Part shown: positions 17,588-26,657 of the stretch, piece after piece
Layout: each line of letters starts with the position of its first letter
Numbering within the stretch: the stretch's first letter is position 1
Assembly (NCBI GenBank): GCA_023460515.1
Contig: JAEWPS010000032.1
Location: forward strand, 62,001-126,000
Direction of reading: 5' to 3'
DNA: 64,000 bases
DNA from: Bacillota bacterium
Lineage (GTDB): Bacteria; Bacillota; Clostridia; TANB77; CAG-465
Translations under genes and position numbers: made by a program
Notes under the pieces: model-generated
The model's input: the letters and a program-made list of their open reading frames with translations, nothing else
The model's database searches: none
Told to the model about the DNA's origin: nothing

Positions 17588-18253
17588 ATGAAAATATTAA
17601 TTGTAGATGATGAACCAAGAATAAGACAAGTTTTAAGAGAGTATGCAGTTGTAAATAACTATGAAGTGGATGAAGCGGGTGATGGAGTTGAAGCTGTAGA
17701 AAAATGTAAGACGATTAAGTATGAACTTGTTATATTAGATATAATGATGCCTAAACTAGATGGGATAGAAGCTGCAAAAAGAATAAAAGAATTTGATAAA
17801 GATATTAATATTATTATGCTTTCTGCAAAAGGTGAGGAATATGATAAGTTATTAGGATTTGGCATAGGTGCAGACGATTATGTTACAAAACCTTTTAGTC
17901 CAAAGGAATTAATGGCTAGAATCAACGCCATATTAAATAGAAATAATATAAAGCATAAAACATATACATTTGATGGACTATCTATAGATATGACATCACG
18001 TGAAGTATATATAGATAATGATAGGGTAAAACTTTCGCCAAAAGAGTATGACCTATTGTTTTATTTAGTTGTAAACAAAGGAATAGCTTTATCAAGAGAA
18101 AGTTTACTTATAAATGTTTGGGGATATGACTTTTTTGGAGATGATAGAACGGTTGATACTCACATTAAAACTCTAAGGAGTAACTTAGGAAAGTATAGAG
18201 ATTTTGTAGTAACTTTAAGAGGGATGGGATATAAATTTGAATATAAAAATTAG
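17588..18253 (+). CDS. OmpR/PhoB-family response regulator
   Basis: A 221-residue two-component regulator. Receiver domain with acidic pair in VDDEP, the phosphorylated Asp in LVILDIMMPK (near residue 50) and the conserved Lys in TKPF; C-terminal winged-helix DNA-binding domain with DRTVDTHIKTLRSNLG. ATG 17588 begins the normal MKILIVDDE; an in-frame GTG at 17576 overlaps the ribosome site AAGGATG. It overlaps the histidine kinase gene by 17 bases. A TATAAT at about 17557 may be the -10 element. The signal is unknown. Confidence 0.93.
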   Translation: MKILIVDDEPRIRQVLREYAVVNNYEVDEAGDGVEAVEKCKTIKYELVILDIMMPKLDGIEAAKRIKEFDKDINIIMLSAKGEEYDKLLGFGIGADDYVTKPFSPKELMARINAILNRNNIKHKTYTFDGLSIDMTSREVYIDNDRVKLSPKEYDLLFYLVVNKGIALSRESLLINVWGYDFFGDDRTVDTHIKTLRSNLGKYRDFVVTLRGMGYKFEYKN

Positions 18254-19598
18254 TAGCATAAAAAATAAATTTATAATGTATTTTACTCTATTTTCAGTTG
18301 CTATATTTATAATATTATGGATAATGCAAGTTGTATTTATACAGGCTTATTATAAAGGTATGATTGAAAAAGAACTTGTTAAAATTGGTAATAAAATAAG
18401 TGAAAATTATGATAATTCTGATTTATTAGATGAAATTGCTTATAAAAATTCTATGAGTATTGTTATATTTGATGAATTGGGACATCTTAAATACTCGTCA
18501 CAAGTATCGGAAAAACCTGCTTATATAGATCTGAATTTAGCTATAAAAAATCTTGAAAAAAATGGAGAAAAATTTACTACATATACTGTAAAAATACCAA
18601 GACTAAATTCTGAAAGTATTGTATATTCTAATAAAGTTCAAAGCATATATATAATAGTGTCTACAAATATAGAACCTATAGGTGCAGCAACCAAAGTTCT
18701 TTCAAATCAACTTATATATATAACAATTATATTGATTGTATTAGCATTTTTAATATCAATATATATATCTAAAAAGTTTGTAAAACCAATAACTGATATA
18801 ACAAATAGTTCTAAAGAATTAGGTAAAGGAAATTATGATATTATATTTAAACAAAGTGAATATGAAGAAATAAATAATTTAGCAGATTCATTAAATTATA
18901 GTGCTAAGGAACTTAAGAAAACTGATGGATTAAGAAAAGAATTAATAGCAAATGTGTCCCATGATATAAAGACTCCGCTTACTATAATAAAAGCATATTC
19001 AGAAATGATAAAAGATTTATCTGGCGATATAAAAGAAAAAAGAGAAGAGCATTTATCTATTATAATTAGTCAAGCAGATTTACTTACAAAACTTACAGAT
19101 GATATGATGGATTTATCTAAATTGGAAACAGGAACAGTAAAATTAAATATGGAAAAATTTGATATTATTTCTCAAATAAATGATATATTAAATGGTTTCA
19201 AATGCTTCAAAGAGTATAATTTTAAACTAATATTAGAAAATAATATGACTGAATGTTATGTTAAAGCAGATAAGATAAAGCTAAATCAAGTATTGTACAA
19301 TTTAATAAGCAATGCACTAAATTTTGCTAAAAAAGATAAGACCGTATATGTTAATGTTTTAGTTAAAGATAATATCGTGAGAGTAGAAGTTAAAGACAAT
19401 GGAAAAGGTATTGAGGATGTATCTCAAATATTTGATAGATACTATAAATCAAATGATAAATTTAGAAAATCTGGATATGGAACCGGACTTGGCTTATCAA
19501 TTGTTAAGAATATATTGGAATTACATCAAGTAAAATATGGTGTAGATAGTAAGGTTGGAAAAGGAACAATATTTTGGTTTGAACTAGAGCAAGTATAA
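18237..19598 (+). CDS. Sensor histidine kinase
   Basis: A 453-residue membrane kinase, partner of the overlapping regulator. Two membrane helices (about residues 13-35 and 160-180) bound an extracytoplasmic sensing domain; then HAMP, HisKA with the phospho-acceptor in NVSHDIKTPL, and HATPase_c with N-box NLISNALNFA, G1 DNGKGI and G2 GYGTGLGLSIV. The TTG at 18237 is taken as start because it keeps the first membrane helix complete. Generic architecture; the stimulus cannot be inferred. Confidence 0.92.
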   Translation: MNIKISSIKNKFIMYFTLFSVAIFIILWIMQVVFIQAYYKGMIEKELVKIGNKISENYDNSDLLDEIAYKNSMSIVIFDELGHLKYSSQVSEKPAYIDLNLAIKNLEKNGEKFTTYTVKIPRLNSESIVYSNKVQSIYIIVSTNIEPIGAATKVLSNQLIYITIILIVLAFLISIYISKKFVKPITDITNSSKELGKGNYDIIFKQSEYEEINNLADSLNYSAKELKKTDGLRKELIANVSHDIKTPLTIIKAYSEMIKDLSGDIKEKREEHLSIIISQADLLTKLTDDMMDLSKLETGTVKLNMEKFDIISQINDILNGFKCFKEYNFKLILENNMTECYVKADKIKLNQVLYNLISNALNFAKKDKTVYVNVLVKDNIVRVEVKDNGKGIEDVSQIFDRYYKSNDKFRKSGYGTGLGLSIVKNILELHQVKYGVDSKVGKGTIFWFELEQV

Positions 19599-19634
19599 AA
19601 AAGGTAGTGTAATAACTTACACTACCTTTTTTAT
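19597..19634. terminator. Bidirectional terminator
   Basis: A long perfect inverted repeat, AAAAAAGGTAGTGTAA (19597-19612) and TTACACTACCTTTTTT (19617-19632), lies between the convergent histidine kinase and HlyIII-like genes and has A/T runs on both sides, serving both strands. Confidence 0.92.
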
Positions 19635-19644
19635 ACTTTATTTT

Positions 19645-20286
19645 TTACAGTACATAAAACATAACAGAAATGAAATGTAATACACTACCTAGTAAAACAA
19701 AACAATGCCAAATTGAATGAAAGTATTTTACTTTAAACATATAGAATACAGTTCCTGCTATATATGCTATTCCACCAGCAATTAAGCAATACAATCCTGT
19801 CATAGATCCGTCTACTTTCATATGATCAATTAATTGTGGCATTGCAAAAACTACAACACAACCCATTAATATATAAATTATTGTAGACAAAAGTTTAAAT
19901 CTACCAATGAACATTGTACTAAATACAATACCAAGTAATGCTATTGTCCATATTGCAATGAAAATCCCCCACCCAATCATTCCATCTGTTCTTAATACTA
20001 CTAAAGTAAAGGGTGTATAAGTTCCGGCTATTAGTAAATATATTGACGCGTGATCAAATATTTTAAATAGTTTTTTTACTCTTGTATTAGTAAATGCATG
20101 ATATAAAGTGGACATTGTATAAAGAAGTACTAATGTACCTCCATATATTGCCACTGAAACTATTTGCCATACATTGCCAAACAAAGCTGCAAAAACAACC
20201 ATAATAGTAAGGGCTACTATTGAGAAAAGTGCTCCTATACCATGAGTTACGGCATTTGCTATTTCTTCACCAATTGAATACTTCAT
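19645..20286 (-). CDS. Hemolysin III / AdipoR-family membrane protein
   Basis: A 213-residue protein with seven hydrophobic helices. N-terminal GEEIANAVTHGIGA and the YHAF near residue 63, DHASIYLLIAGTYTPF and a C-terminal SIWHCFVLLGSVLHF give the conserved His/Asp zinc-site pattern of the HlyIII/YqfA/AdipoR family. The bacterial role is unclear (membrane homeostasis has been proposed); the hemolysin name is historical. It follows tyrS on the minus strand with 15 bases between, so probably shares its transcript. Confidence 0.9.
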   Translation of the reverse strand: MKYSIGEEIANAVTHGIGALFSIVALTIMVVFAALFGNVWQIVSVAIYGGTLVLLYTMSTLYHAFTNTRVKKLFKIFDHASIYLLIAGTYTPFTLVVLRTDGMIGWGIFIAIWTIALLGIVFSTMFIGRFKLLSTIIYILMGCVVVFAMPQLIDHMKVDGSMTGLYCLIAGGIAYIAGTVFYMFKVKYFHSIWHCFVLLGSVLHFISVMFYVL

Positions 20287-20301
20287 TATTTATACCAATA
20301 T

Positions 20302-21513
20302 TTATTTGATTATTATTTTAATAAATATTTTTTTACCTTTCTTTAAGATTACGGATTCATTTTTATCATCTATAACATAATTTATATCAGTAATTTTTTC
20401 TTCATTAATAAATATCCCGCCTTGAGAAACTAAAATTTTTCCTTGACCTTTTGAAGTAGTTATTCTAGCCTTAATTAAAATGTTTAAAATATTTAAATCA
20501 TCTTTTTCTACTGTAACAGAGGGCATATTTTCAGAAACTTTAGAACTTTCAAATAATTCCTCAGAGGTTTTTTTAGCAATTAAAGCTTCATCTTCGCCAT
20601 GAATTAATTTTGTTATTTCAAATGCTGCAATTTTTTTTGCTTCATTTATTTCGTTTCCTTGTAATGATGATAATTTTTTTACTTCATCCATTGGTAAAAA
20701 AGTAAGCATTCTTAGTACATCGTATACTTCTGTGTCACCAATATTTCTCCAATATTGGTAAAAATCATATACACTAGTTTTTTCTTTGCTAAGCCATAAA
20801 GCACCACTAACTGTTTTACCCATTTTTTTACCTTCACTATTAAGTAAAAGAGGACATGTTACACAAAAACTACCACTTTTATGTAATTTACGTATTAGAT
20901 CCACACCAGCAAGCATATTTGACCATTGATCATCTCCGCCAATTTCTATTTTACAATTTTCATTTTCAAACAAATGTAAGAAATCATAACTTTGCATAAT
21001 CATGTAATTAAGTTCAAAAAAAGTCAACCCATTTTCCATACGTTGTTTGAAGCATTCGGCAGCAAGCATCCTGTTAACGTTGAAATGTACGCCTATTCTA
21101 GATATAAAATCAATATAATTTTGATTTAATATCCAATCCGCATTGTTAACTATTATGGCACTATTTTCACCATCAAAAGATATAAATCTACTTATTTGCT
21201 CTTTTATTTTTTCTACGTTTTGATTGACATCTTCTTTTGTAAGCATTTTTCTCATATCGGTTTTCCCAGAAGGGTCACCAATTAAAGCAGTTCCGCCACC
21301 AATTAAAATTATTGGTCTATGTCCACATTTTTGGAAATAAGACATCATCATAAGAGGTATAAAATGTCCTATATGTATACTATCTGCTGTTGGATCTATT
21401 CCAAGATATAGTGAAACCTTTTCTTTGTTTACTAAATCCTTAAATTCATCTTCAAATGTTATCTGTTTAATCAAATCTCTAGATTTTAAAATGTCATATA
21501 TTGTATTATTCAT
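20302..21513 (-). CDS. tyrS: Tyrosyl-tRNA synthetase
   Basis: A 403-residue class I aminoacyl-tRNA synthetase charging tRNA-Tyr. HIGH-type motif SIHIGHF near residue 46, tyrosine pocket with GGDDQWSNM, the KMSKS-type loop KKMGKT near 230, and a C-terminal S4 RNA-binding domain (LVSQGGIFINEEKI). ATG with its first base at 21513 is used because AAGGAGTG is eight bases upstream. A tyrosine T-box leader often precedes tyrS in Firmicutes; the upstream 180 bases are too short and show no T-box sequence, so this copy is apparently not T-box regulated. Confidence 0.95.
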   Translation of the reverse strand: MNNTIYDILKSRDLIKQITFEDEFKDLVNKEKVSLYLGIDPTADSIHIGHFIPLMMMSYFQKCGHRPIILIGGGTALIGDPSGKTDMRKMLTKEDVNQNVEKIKEQISRFISFDGENSAIIVNNADWILNQNYIDFISRIGVHFNVNRMLAAECFKQRMENGLTFFELNYMIMQSYDFLHLFENENCKIEIGGDDQWSNMLAGVDLIRKLHKSGSFCVTCPLLLNSEGKKMGKTVSGALWLSKEKTSVYDFYQYWRNIGDTEVYDVLRMLTFLPMDEVKKLSSLQGNEINEAKKIAAFEITKLIHGEDEALIAKKTSEELFESSKVSENMPSVTVEKDDLNILNILIKARITTSKGQGKILVSQGGIFINEEKITDINYVIDDKNESVILKKGKKIFIKIIIK

Positions 21514-21694
21514 ATAATTCACTCCTTAAGTAATAGTATAACATAAATTTTATACGATTTAAAGCGAATAATGTAAAAACAATATTAAAAGAATAAAAAA
21601 TGGTTGTAAATATATAAAATTGATTAAAAAGAATTGAAATATATCTTAAAAGATGATAATATATATATACAATAAAGAAAAGGATAGTGATAAA

Positions 21695-22216
21695 ATGTTT
21701 GAAAAGTTTTACCCAACATTCAGTTTTGATAAAGTGGAAGATATACCATTTGAGTTATTTAAAAAAGAAAGAATATCAGCTGTTATTTTTGATATGGATA
21801 ATACATTAGTGGATTATAAATATAAATATAATAAAAAAGTAAAAGAATGGCTAAAGGATTTGAAAAAAAGAGATATTAAAGTTTGTATTTTAAGTAATTC
21901 ACCTAGAACAAATAGAGTTAAAAATATTGGTAAGGAATTATCAATGAAATATTTATATAATGCTTTCAAACCATGGTCTTTCGGATTTAAAAGAGCTATA
22001 GAATTATTAGATGAAAAAAAAGAAAATGTTGTTATAATTGGAGACCAACTATTCACAGATATATATGGTGGGAATAGATTTGGTATTAAGACAATTCTTG
22101 TGAAACCAATACAAAAAAAAGAATTTTGGGGAACAAGAATTAAAAGGCCATTAGAAAAATTTATTATAAAAAAATATATAGCAAATAAAAAAAACATTAG
22201 GGAGAAAAACAAATGA
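21695..22216 (+). CDS. yqeG: YqeG-family HAD phosphatase
   Basis: A 173-residue HAD superfamily protein of the YqeG (IIIA) group. Motif I FDMDNTLVDYK carries the nucleophile Asp, SNSPR is motif II, and IGDQLFTDIYGGNR is the acidic motif IV. In many Firmicutes yqeG stands with aroE/yqeH; here it overlaps the prepilin peptidase gene by four bases. Mitochondrial relatives act on phosphatidylglycerophosphate, so a lipid role is possible. ATG 21695 follows AAGGATAGTGAT. Confidence 0.85.
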   Translation: MFEKFYPTFSFDKVEDIPFELFKKERISAVIFDMDNTLVDYKYKYNKKVKEWLKDLKKRDIKVCILSNSPRTNRVKNIGKELSMKYLYNAFKPWSFGFKRAIELLDEKKENVVIIGDQLFTDIYGGNRFGIKTILVKPIQKKEFWGTRIKRPLEKFIIKKYIANKKNIREKNK

Positions 22217-22950
22217 TAGGTTATTTTATATTTGGAATATTTGCAATAGTTTTAGGACAAATCGTTTCCCATTTGAATTTTAAAATGCCACCTGTTGTTT
22301 CTGAAGAAATTACATATAAAGAATTTTTTAAAAGTTTAAAAAAGGATTTCAAGGTTGATTTTAAATATTCATTTATATTATTATTGATTTTTGAGGCAAT
22401 CATGTATTTTGTTGGAAATATATATATTTCATATATATATGCTTTCTCAACAGCTGTTTTAATGGTTGTGTTTTCAATAGATTATAGATTTCAACTTATT
22501 CCTGATGAAGCACATCTAGTTATTGTATTATTAGGAATAATTAACTTAATATTAAATTTAAATTTATGGTATTCATATTTAATAGGAGCAGTTATTGGCG
22601 GAGGAATATTTTATGGATTATCGTGGCTTGCTGTAATAATATTTAAAAAAGAAGGTATGGGTTTTGGAGATGTAAAACTCATGGCTGCTTTAGGGTTTCT
22701 GTTTGGAATTAAAAATATATTAATAATAACTTTAGTATCTTTTTTTATCGGAGCAGTTATAGGAGGGTTATTACTATTAGTAGGTAATAAAAAATCGGAT
22801 AGTTATATGCCTTTTGGACCATTTATAGTAATTGCTACAATAATAATAATGTTTGTAAATCCTGATGATATAATCGAGTTGTATATAGGATTATGTACTT
22901 GGTTAAGTACAGGTATGACTGATTTAGTTTTTAAACTTATTAATAAATAG
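22213..22950 (+). CDS. Prepilin peptidase, catalytic (A24) half only
   Basis: A 245-residue multi-pass membrane aspartyl peptidase. The two catalytic Asp motifs are present: DYRFQLIPDE near residue 90 and GMGFGDVKL near 148-156. It retains a first helix resembling PilD (GIFAIVLGQIVSHLNFKMP) but lacks the Cys-pair loop of the methyltransferase domain, which instead occurs in the pilus operon at 7672, fused to a minor pilin. So cleavage and N-methylation of pilins are encoded by two separate genes 14 kb apart. It overlaps yqeG by four bases. Confidence 0.88.
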   Translation: MIGYFIFGIFAIVLGQIVSHLNFKMPPVVSEEITYKEFFKSLKKDFKVDFKYSFILLLIFEAIMYFVGNIYISYIYAFSTAVLMVVFSIDYRFQLIPDEAHLVIVLLGIINLILNLNLWYSYLIGAVIGGGIFYGLSWLAVIIFKKEGMGFGDVKLMAALGFLFGIKNILIITLVSFFIGAVIGGLLLLVGNKKSDSYMPFGPFIVIATIIIMFVNPDDIIELYIGLCTWLSTGMTDLVFKLINK

Positions 22951-22979
22951 AGTATTAAAGTAAAAGTAAAGGAGAAAAA

Positions 22980-24224
22980 ATGAAAAAACCAGAGTTATTA
23001 GCGCCAGCTGGTAGTTTAGATAAAGCAAAAATAGCATTTATGTATGGAGCAGATGCAGTATATGCTGGAACTTCTAAATTATCACTTAGAACAAGAGCAG
23101 AAATGAATAGTGACACATTAGAAGATACTATAGAGTATGCACACAGTATAGGCAAAAAAGTTTATGTAGCACTTAATATATACGCACATGATGAAGATTA
23201 TGAAGAAATTGAAAAGGAAGTTAGAAGATTAACTAATATAAATGCTGATGCAATAATTGCAAGTGATGTAGGTGTGATTTCCAAAATAAAAGAGATATCA
23301 CCAAATATGGAGATACATATAAGTACACAGGCAAATACAGTTAGTTTACAAGCTGCTAAGTTTTGGAAAGATTATGGCGCTAAAAGAATTATACTTGCAA
23401 GGGAATTAAGTAAAGAAAAAATAGAATATATAATGAAAAACAAACCAGAAGGTCTAGAAATAGAAACTTTTGTACATGGTGCTATATGTTACGCATATTC
23501 AGGAAGATGCTATATGAGTAAGTATCTATCAAACAGATGTGCTAATTTAGGTGATTGTGCACAGACTTGTAGATGGCAGTATAATGTTTACGCTACAGAA
23601 GTAAATAATCCTGAAAGTAGAATAAATATTGACTTTGATGAAAAAGGAACATACATAATGTCTTCTAAAGATTTGTGTTTAATTAAGCGTATACCAGATA
23701 TAATTAACATGGGAGTAGATAGCCTTAAGATAGAAGGAAGATTAAAAACAGACTATTATTTGGCGACTGTAGTAAGAGCTTATAGAAAAGCAATAGATGA
23801 ATGTTTTGAGTTAATTGAAAATGGAAAAATCGAAGAATACAATTATACTAAATATTTAGAAGAGTTAGGAAAAGTTAAAACAAGAGGATTATCTGAATTC
23901 TACTACATTGATGAAAATAATCAAGACATACATGATTTAGATGGTCAAAGTGAAAATACTCAATATGAATATGCAGGCAAAGTTATTGACGGAACTGGAC
24001 TTTTAACTGTAATTGAAATAAAAAACAAATTAAATATTGGTGACAAACTTGATATTTTATATCCAGACAATGTAGAATTAAAAGAATTTGAAATAACTGA
24101 GTTATATGATATTAATAATGATCAAAAATTAGATACAATTAATCCGGGTAGAAAAGGTCAACTTGTAAAAATAAAAATCCCTTATAAAGTAAATAATGGA
24201 ATAATAATAAGAAGAAAAAAGTAA
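22980..24224 (+). CDS. Peptidase U32 family protein
   Basis: A 414-residue U32 protein. N-terminal PELLAPAGSLDKAKIA and the four-Cys cluster (ICYAYSGRCYMS followed by CANLGDCAQTCRW) are the family signature; the C-terminal part is a beta-rich domain. Despite the name, well-studied members (TrhP, RlhA) take part in prephenate-dependent hydroxylation of tRNA or rRNA, so an RNA-modification role is more likely than proteolysis, which is an inference. AAGGAG precedes the ATG. Confidence 0.88.
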   Translation: MKKPELLAPAGSLDKAKIAFMYGADAVYAGTSKLSLRTRAEMNSDTLEDTIEYAHSIGKKVYVALNIYAHDEDYEEIEKEVRRLTNINADAIIASDVGVISKIKEISPNMEIHISTQANTVSLQAAKFWKDYGAKRIILARELSKEKIEYIMKNKPEGLEIETFVHGAICYAYSGRCYMSKYLSNRCANLGDCAQTCRWQYNVYATEVNNPESRINIDFDEKGTYIMSSKDLCLIKRIPDIINMGVDSLKIEGRLKTDYYLATVVRAYRKAIDECFELIENGKIEEYNYTKYLEELGKVKTRGLSEFYYIDENNQDIHDLDGQSENTQYEYAGKVIDGTGLLTVIEIKNKLNIGDKLDILYPDNVELKEFEITELYDINNDQKLDTINPGRKGQLVKIKIPYKVNNGIIIRRKK

Positions 24225-24456
24225 TAGCATACAGTATAAATAGCATTTAGTAATAATAAATATATAGAATTAATATTATGTATAAACAGTTCTTAAATTT
24301 GATTCATATCATATATTGATGTCAATTGTAATATAAATGAAACAAGATGTGATTTAAAAATAATATTTAAGTGAAACAAAAGCTTTTATATATTGATTAT
24401 AACAATAAAAATAATCATTTGCAAAACAATTACATTTACTATATTTTATATTAAAT

Positions 24457-24485
24457 TTGACAATTGAACTAAAATATAGTATAAT
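24457..24485 (+). promoter_or_regulatory. Consensus sigma-A promoter
   Basis: TTGACA (24457-24462), 17-base spacer, TATAAT (24480-24485): a perfect consensus 33 bases before the start of the G5/transglycosylase gene. The rest of 24225-24456 is AT-rich and shows nothing else. Confidence 0.88.
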
Positions 24486-24518
24486 ATTATCAGCCTTATT
24501 AAAGGGGAGGAAATTATA

Positions 24519-25583
24519 GTGAAGGAAGATAAAGCTTATGTTTTAAGGAAAACGCTAGTAATAATAACAGTTATGCTGATATTTATTACTGCTGGAATTT
24601 CACTTGTAGCTATGCAAGTTAAAACAGTAACTTTTAATTATTTCGGAGATATAAAGCAAATAAAAACATTATCCACAACTGTAGGTAGTTTTTTGATGCA
24701 AAATAAAATAAATATAAATAGTGATATGAAAATATCACCATCAAGAGATACAAAAATAGAAAACAATATGGAAATAAAAATATATTCTGAAAAAGTATTA
24801 TCTAAAATAGATACTGCTAATATGTATGCTCAATATAAACCTGTAGTTGCAAAAATTATAGAAGTATCTGAAGCAATACCATTTACAGAAGAGAAGGTAG
24901 ATAACCCTACTATAAATAGAGGCGTAACTAAGATTTCTCAAGAAGGTTCAAATGGAGAAAAAATTATAAAATACTTTGTTAAGTATTCAGGTGAATCGGA
25001 GATTTACAAGGTTGCATTACAAAGTGATGTAAAAGCTGAAGCTAAGAACAAGATTATAGAAGTTGGTACTAAATTAAATCCATTTATTTCAAGATCATCT
25101 CAAGTAATTATACCTGTAGTAGATAGTGGATTTAAAAGTTATAATATCAAATTACCAGTTGAACAACAGCAATATGCTTATACAATGTCACAAAACTATG
25201 GTATACAATATGAACTATTGTTAGCTATTATGTACAAAGAGAGTGGATATAATCCAAATGCTATAGGTGGTGGAAACTCTTATGGTCTTTGTCAAATTCA
25301 CATTTCTAACTATAATAATTTATCTAATAGGCTAGGAATATCAAGTTTACTTGATCCATATGATAATATAAAAGCAGGTGCATATATGTTAGCAATATAT
25401 ATGGGAAGTGCTAAGAGAATATCTAGTGATACTGCAACTATTGAAGCTTATGCCTTAAATTCATATAATATGGGTGAAGGAAGTTATTATAATAATTGTT
25501 TTAGTAAAGGTATTATAGATAGAGGTTACAGTAATTCAGTAATAAGTTTGAGAAATAGTTTAATTAATAACGGTGGGTTATAA
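24519..25583 (+). CDS. Exported DUF348-G5-lytic transglycosylase protein (RpfB-like layout)
   Basis: A 354-residue wall-acting protein. One membrane/signal helix (about residues 12-32), a ubiquitin-like DUF348 unit (VKTVTFNYFGDIKQIKTL), a G5 domain (about 115-195) and a C-terminal SLT transglycosylase domain with catalytic Glu in YKESGYNPNA followed by SYGLCQIH. In Bacillus the gene before rnmV-ksgA is yabE (DUF348-G5-3D); here the same place before rsmA holds a version ending in SLT instead of 3D, closer to actinobacterial RpfB. Start GTG 24519 after GGGGAGG. Confidence 0.88.
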   Translation: MKEDKAYVLRKTLVIITVMLIFITAGISLVAMQVKTVTFNYFGDIKQIKTLSTTVGSFLMQNKININSDMKISPSRDTKIENNMEIKIYSEKVLSKIDTANMYAQYKPVVAKIIEVSEAIPFTEEKVDNPTINRGVTKISQEGSNGEKIIKYFVKYSGESEIYKVALQSDVKAEAKNKIIEVGTKLNPFISRSSQVIIPVVDSGFKSYNIKLPVEQQQYAYTMSQNYGIQYELLLAIMYKESGYNPNAIGGGNSYGLCQIHISNYNNLSNRLGISSLLDPYDNIKAGAYMLAIYMGSAKRISSDTATIEAYALNSYNMGEGSYYNNCFSKGIIDRGYSNSVISLRNSLINNGGL

Positions 25584-25596
25584 TATATAAATTAAA

Positions 25597-25636
25597 ATAA
25601 GTAGCATATTAAACAAACTATGCTACTTATATTTTT
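25597..25636 (+). terminator. Terminator between the transglycosylase gene and rsmA
   Basis: ATAAGTAGCATA (25597-25608) and TATGCTACTTAT (25619-25630) followed by a short T-run. It ends just before the rsmA ribosome site at 25637. Confidence 0.85.
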
Positions 25637-25651
25637 AAGGAGTGAATTAAA

Positions 25652-26503
25652 ATAGATACATTAAAATTAACTAAGGAGATTTTAAACAGTAATAATATAA
25701 GAGCTAAAAAGGCATATGGACAAAATTTTTTAATTGATGATAATATTCTTGAAAGTATTGTGAATTTAGCAGAAATAGGTGAGGAAGATTTAATTATAGA
25801 AATTGGTCCTGGCCTTGGCAATTTGACTTATTATTTACAAAACAATAATTTATTGTTAGTTGAAATAGATGATAGGATGTTAGATATATTACAAGAAAGA
25901 TTTTCAGGAAATAATAATATATCTATATTAAATAACGATATATTAAAAATTAATATAGATACTGAAATTGAGAATTTAGAAAAAGCGAAAAATACCAAAT
26001 TCAAAAAAGTAAAAGTAGTTGCAAATTTACCATATTACATTACTTCACCTATAGTTTTTAAATTACTTGAAGATTCAAAAAGAGTATCTGAAATTGTTAT
26101 AATGGTTCAAGAAGAAGTAGCGGATAGAATAATAGCTAAAAGCAAATCTAAAGATTATGGAATTTTAACTATAATGATAGAATATTATGCAAGGGCAACT
26201 AAAGAATTGGTTGTTCCAAGCACATCATTTATTCCTTCACCTAATGTTACTTCAGCAGTAATTAAAATAGTAAAAGAAGATAAATATGAAGATGTAAATT
26301 CAAAAATATTTAAAGAACTTGTGCATAAAGCATTTGCAAATAGACGAAAAAAACTAATAAATTCATTAGTTATGAATAAATTAATGGAATTAGAAAAAAA
26401 TGATATTGATAAAATATTAAAAGGGTGTAATGTATCTGAAAATGCTAGGGCTGAAGAGCTAAATATAGATCAATACATTAATATTGCAAAAAAATTAATG
26501 TAA
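25652..26503 (+). CDS. rsmA: 16S rRNA dimethyladenosine transferase, apparent AUA start
   Basis: RsmA/KsgA dimethylates two adjacent adenines near the 3' end of 16S rRNA. The N-terminal signature KKAYGQNFLID, the SAM site EIGPGLGNLT and the catalytic NLPYYI are all present. The GQNFL motif lies upstream of the first in-frame ATG/GTG/TTG (GTG at 25760), so the real start must be earlier. The frame is closed by a TGA at 25643-25645; between it and the motif there is no standard start codon. AAGGAG at 25637-25642 is nine bases before an ATA at 25652, the best start (ATT at 25646 is too close). Either AUA initiation, as with the AUU of infC, or a G-to-A sequence error. Confidence 0.88.
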   Translation: MDTLKLTKEILNSNNIRAKKAYGQNFLIDDNILESIVNLAEIGEEDLIIEIGPGLGNLTYYLQNNNLLLVEIDDRMLDILQERFSGNNNISILNNDILKINIDTEIENLEKAKNTKFKKVKVVANLPYYITSPIVFKLLEDSKRVSEIVIMVQEEVADRIIAKSKSKDYGILTIMIEYYARATKELVVPSTSFIPSPNVTSAVIKIVKEDKYEDVNSKIFKELVHKAFANRRKKLINSLVMNKLMELEKNDIDKILKGCNVSENARAEELNIDQYINIAKKLM

Positions 26504-26515
26504 ATATATGATATG

Positions 26516-26546
26516 GTTAGCAAAATATACGTTTGCTAACTTTTAT
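26516..26546 (+). terminator. Terminator after rsmA
   Basis: GTTAGCAAA (26516-26524) and TTTGCTAAC (26532-26540) followed by TTTTATT. Confidence 0.82.
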
Positions 26547-26584
26547 TATATATTACCAAATAACTGTTATATTTTTCTATTTAC

Positions 26585-26613
26585 TTGACAAATGTACTAA
26601 AAAATAGTAAAAT
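26585..26613 (+). promoter_or_regulatory. Promoter of the gdpP-rplI-dnaB operon
   Basis: TTGACA (26585-26590), 17-base spacer, TAAAAT (26608-26613), 44 bases before the gdpP ATG. Confidence 0.78.
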
Positions 26614-26657
26614 ATAAGATAGTAATTTATATGTTTTTGGCAGATTAGGAGTAAAAA

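Noticed and set aside
21514..21694. Tyrosine T-box leader of tyrS
   Set aside because: Too little space, no T-box sequence and no leader terminator before the minus-strand gene.
25760..26503. rsmA starting at GTG 25760
   Set aside because: This would delete the conserved KKAYGQNFLID motif needed for cofactor binding and has no ribosome site.
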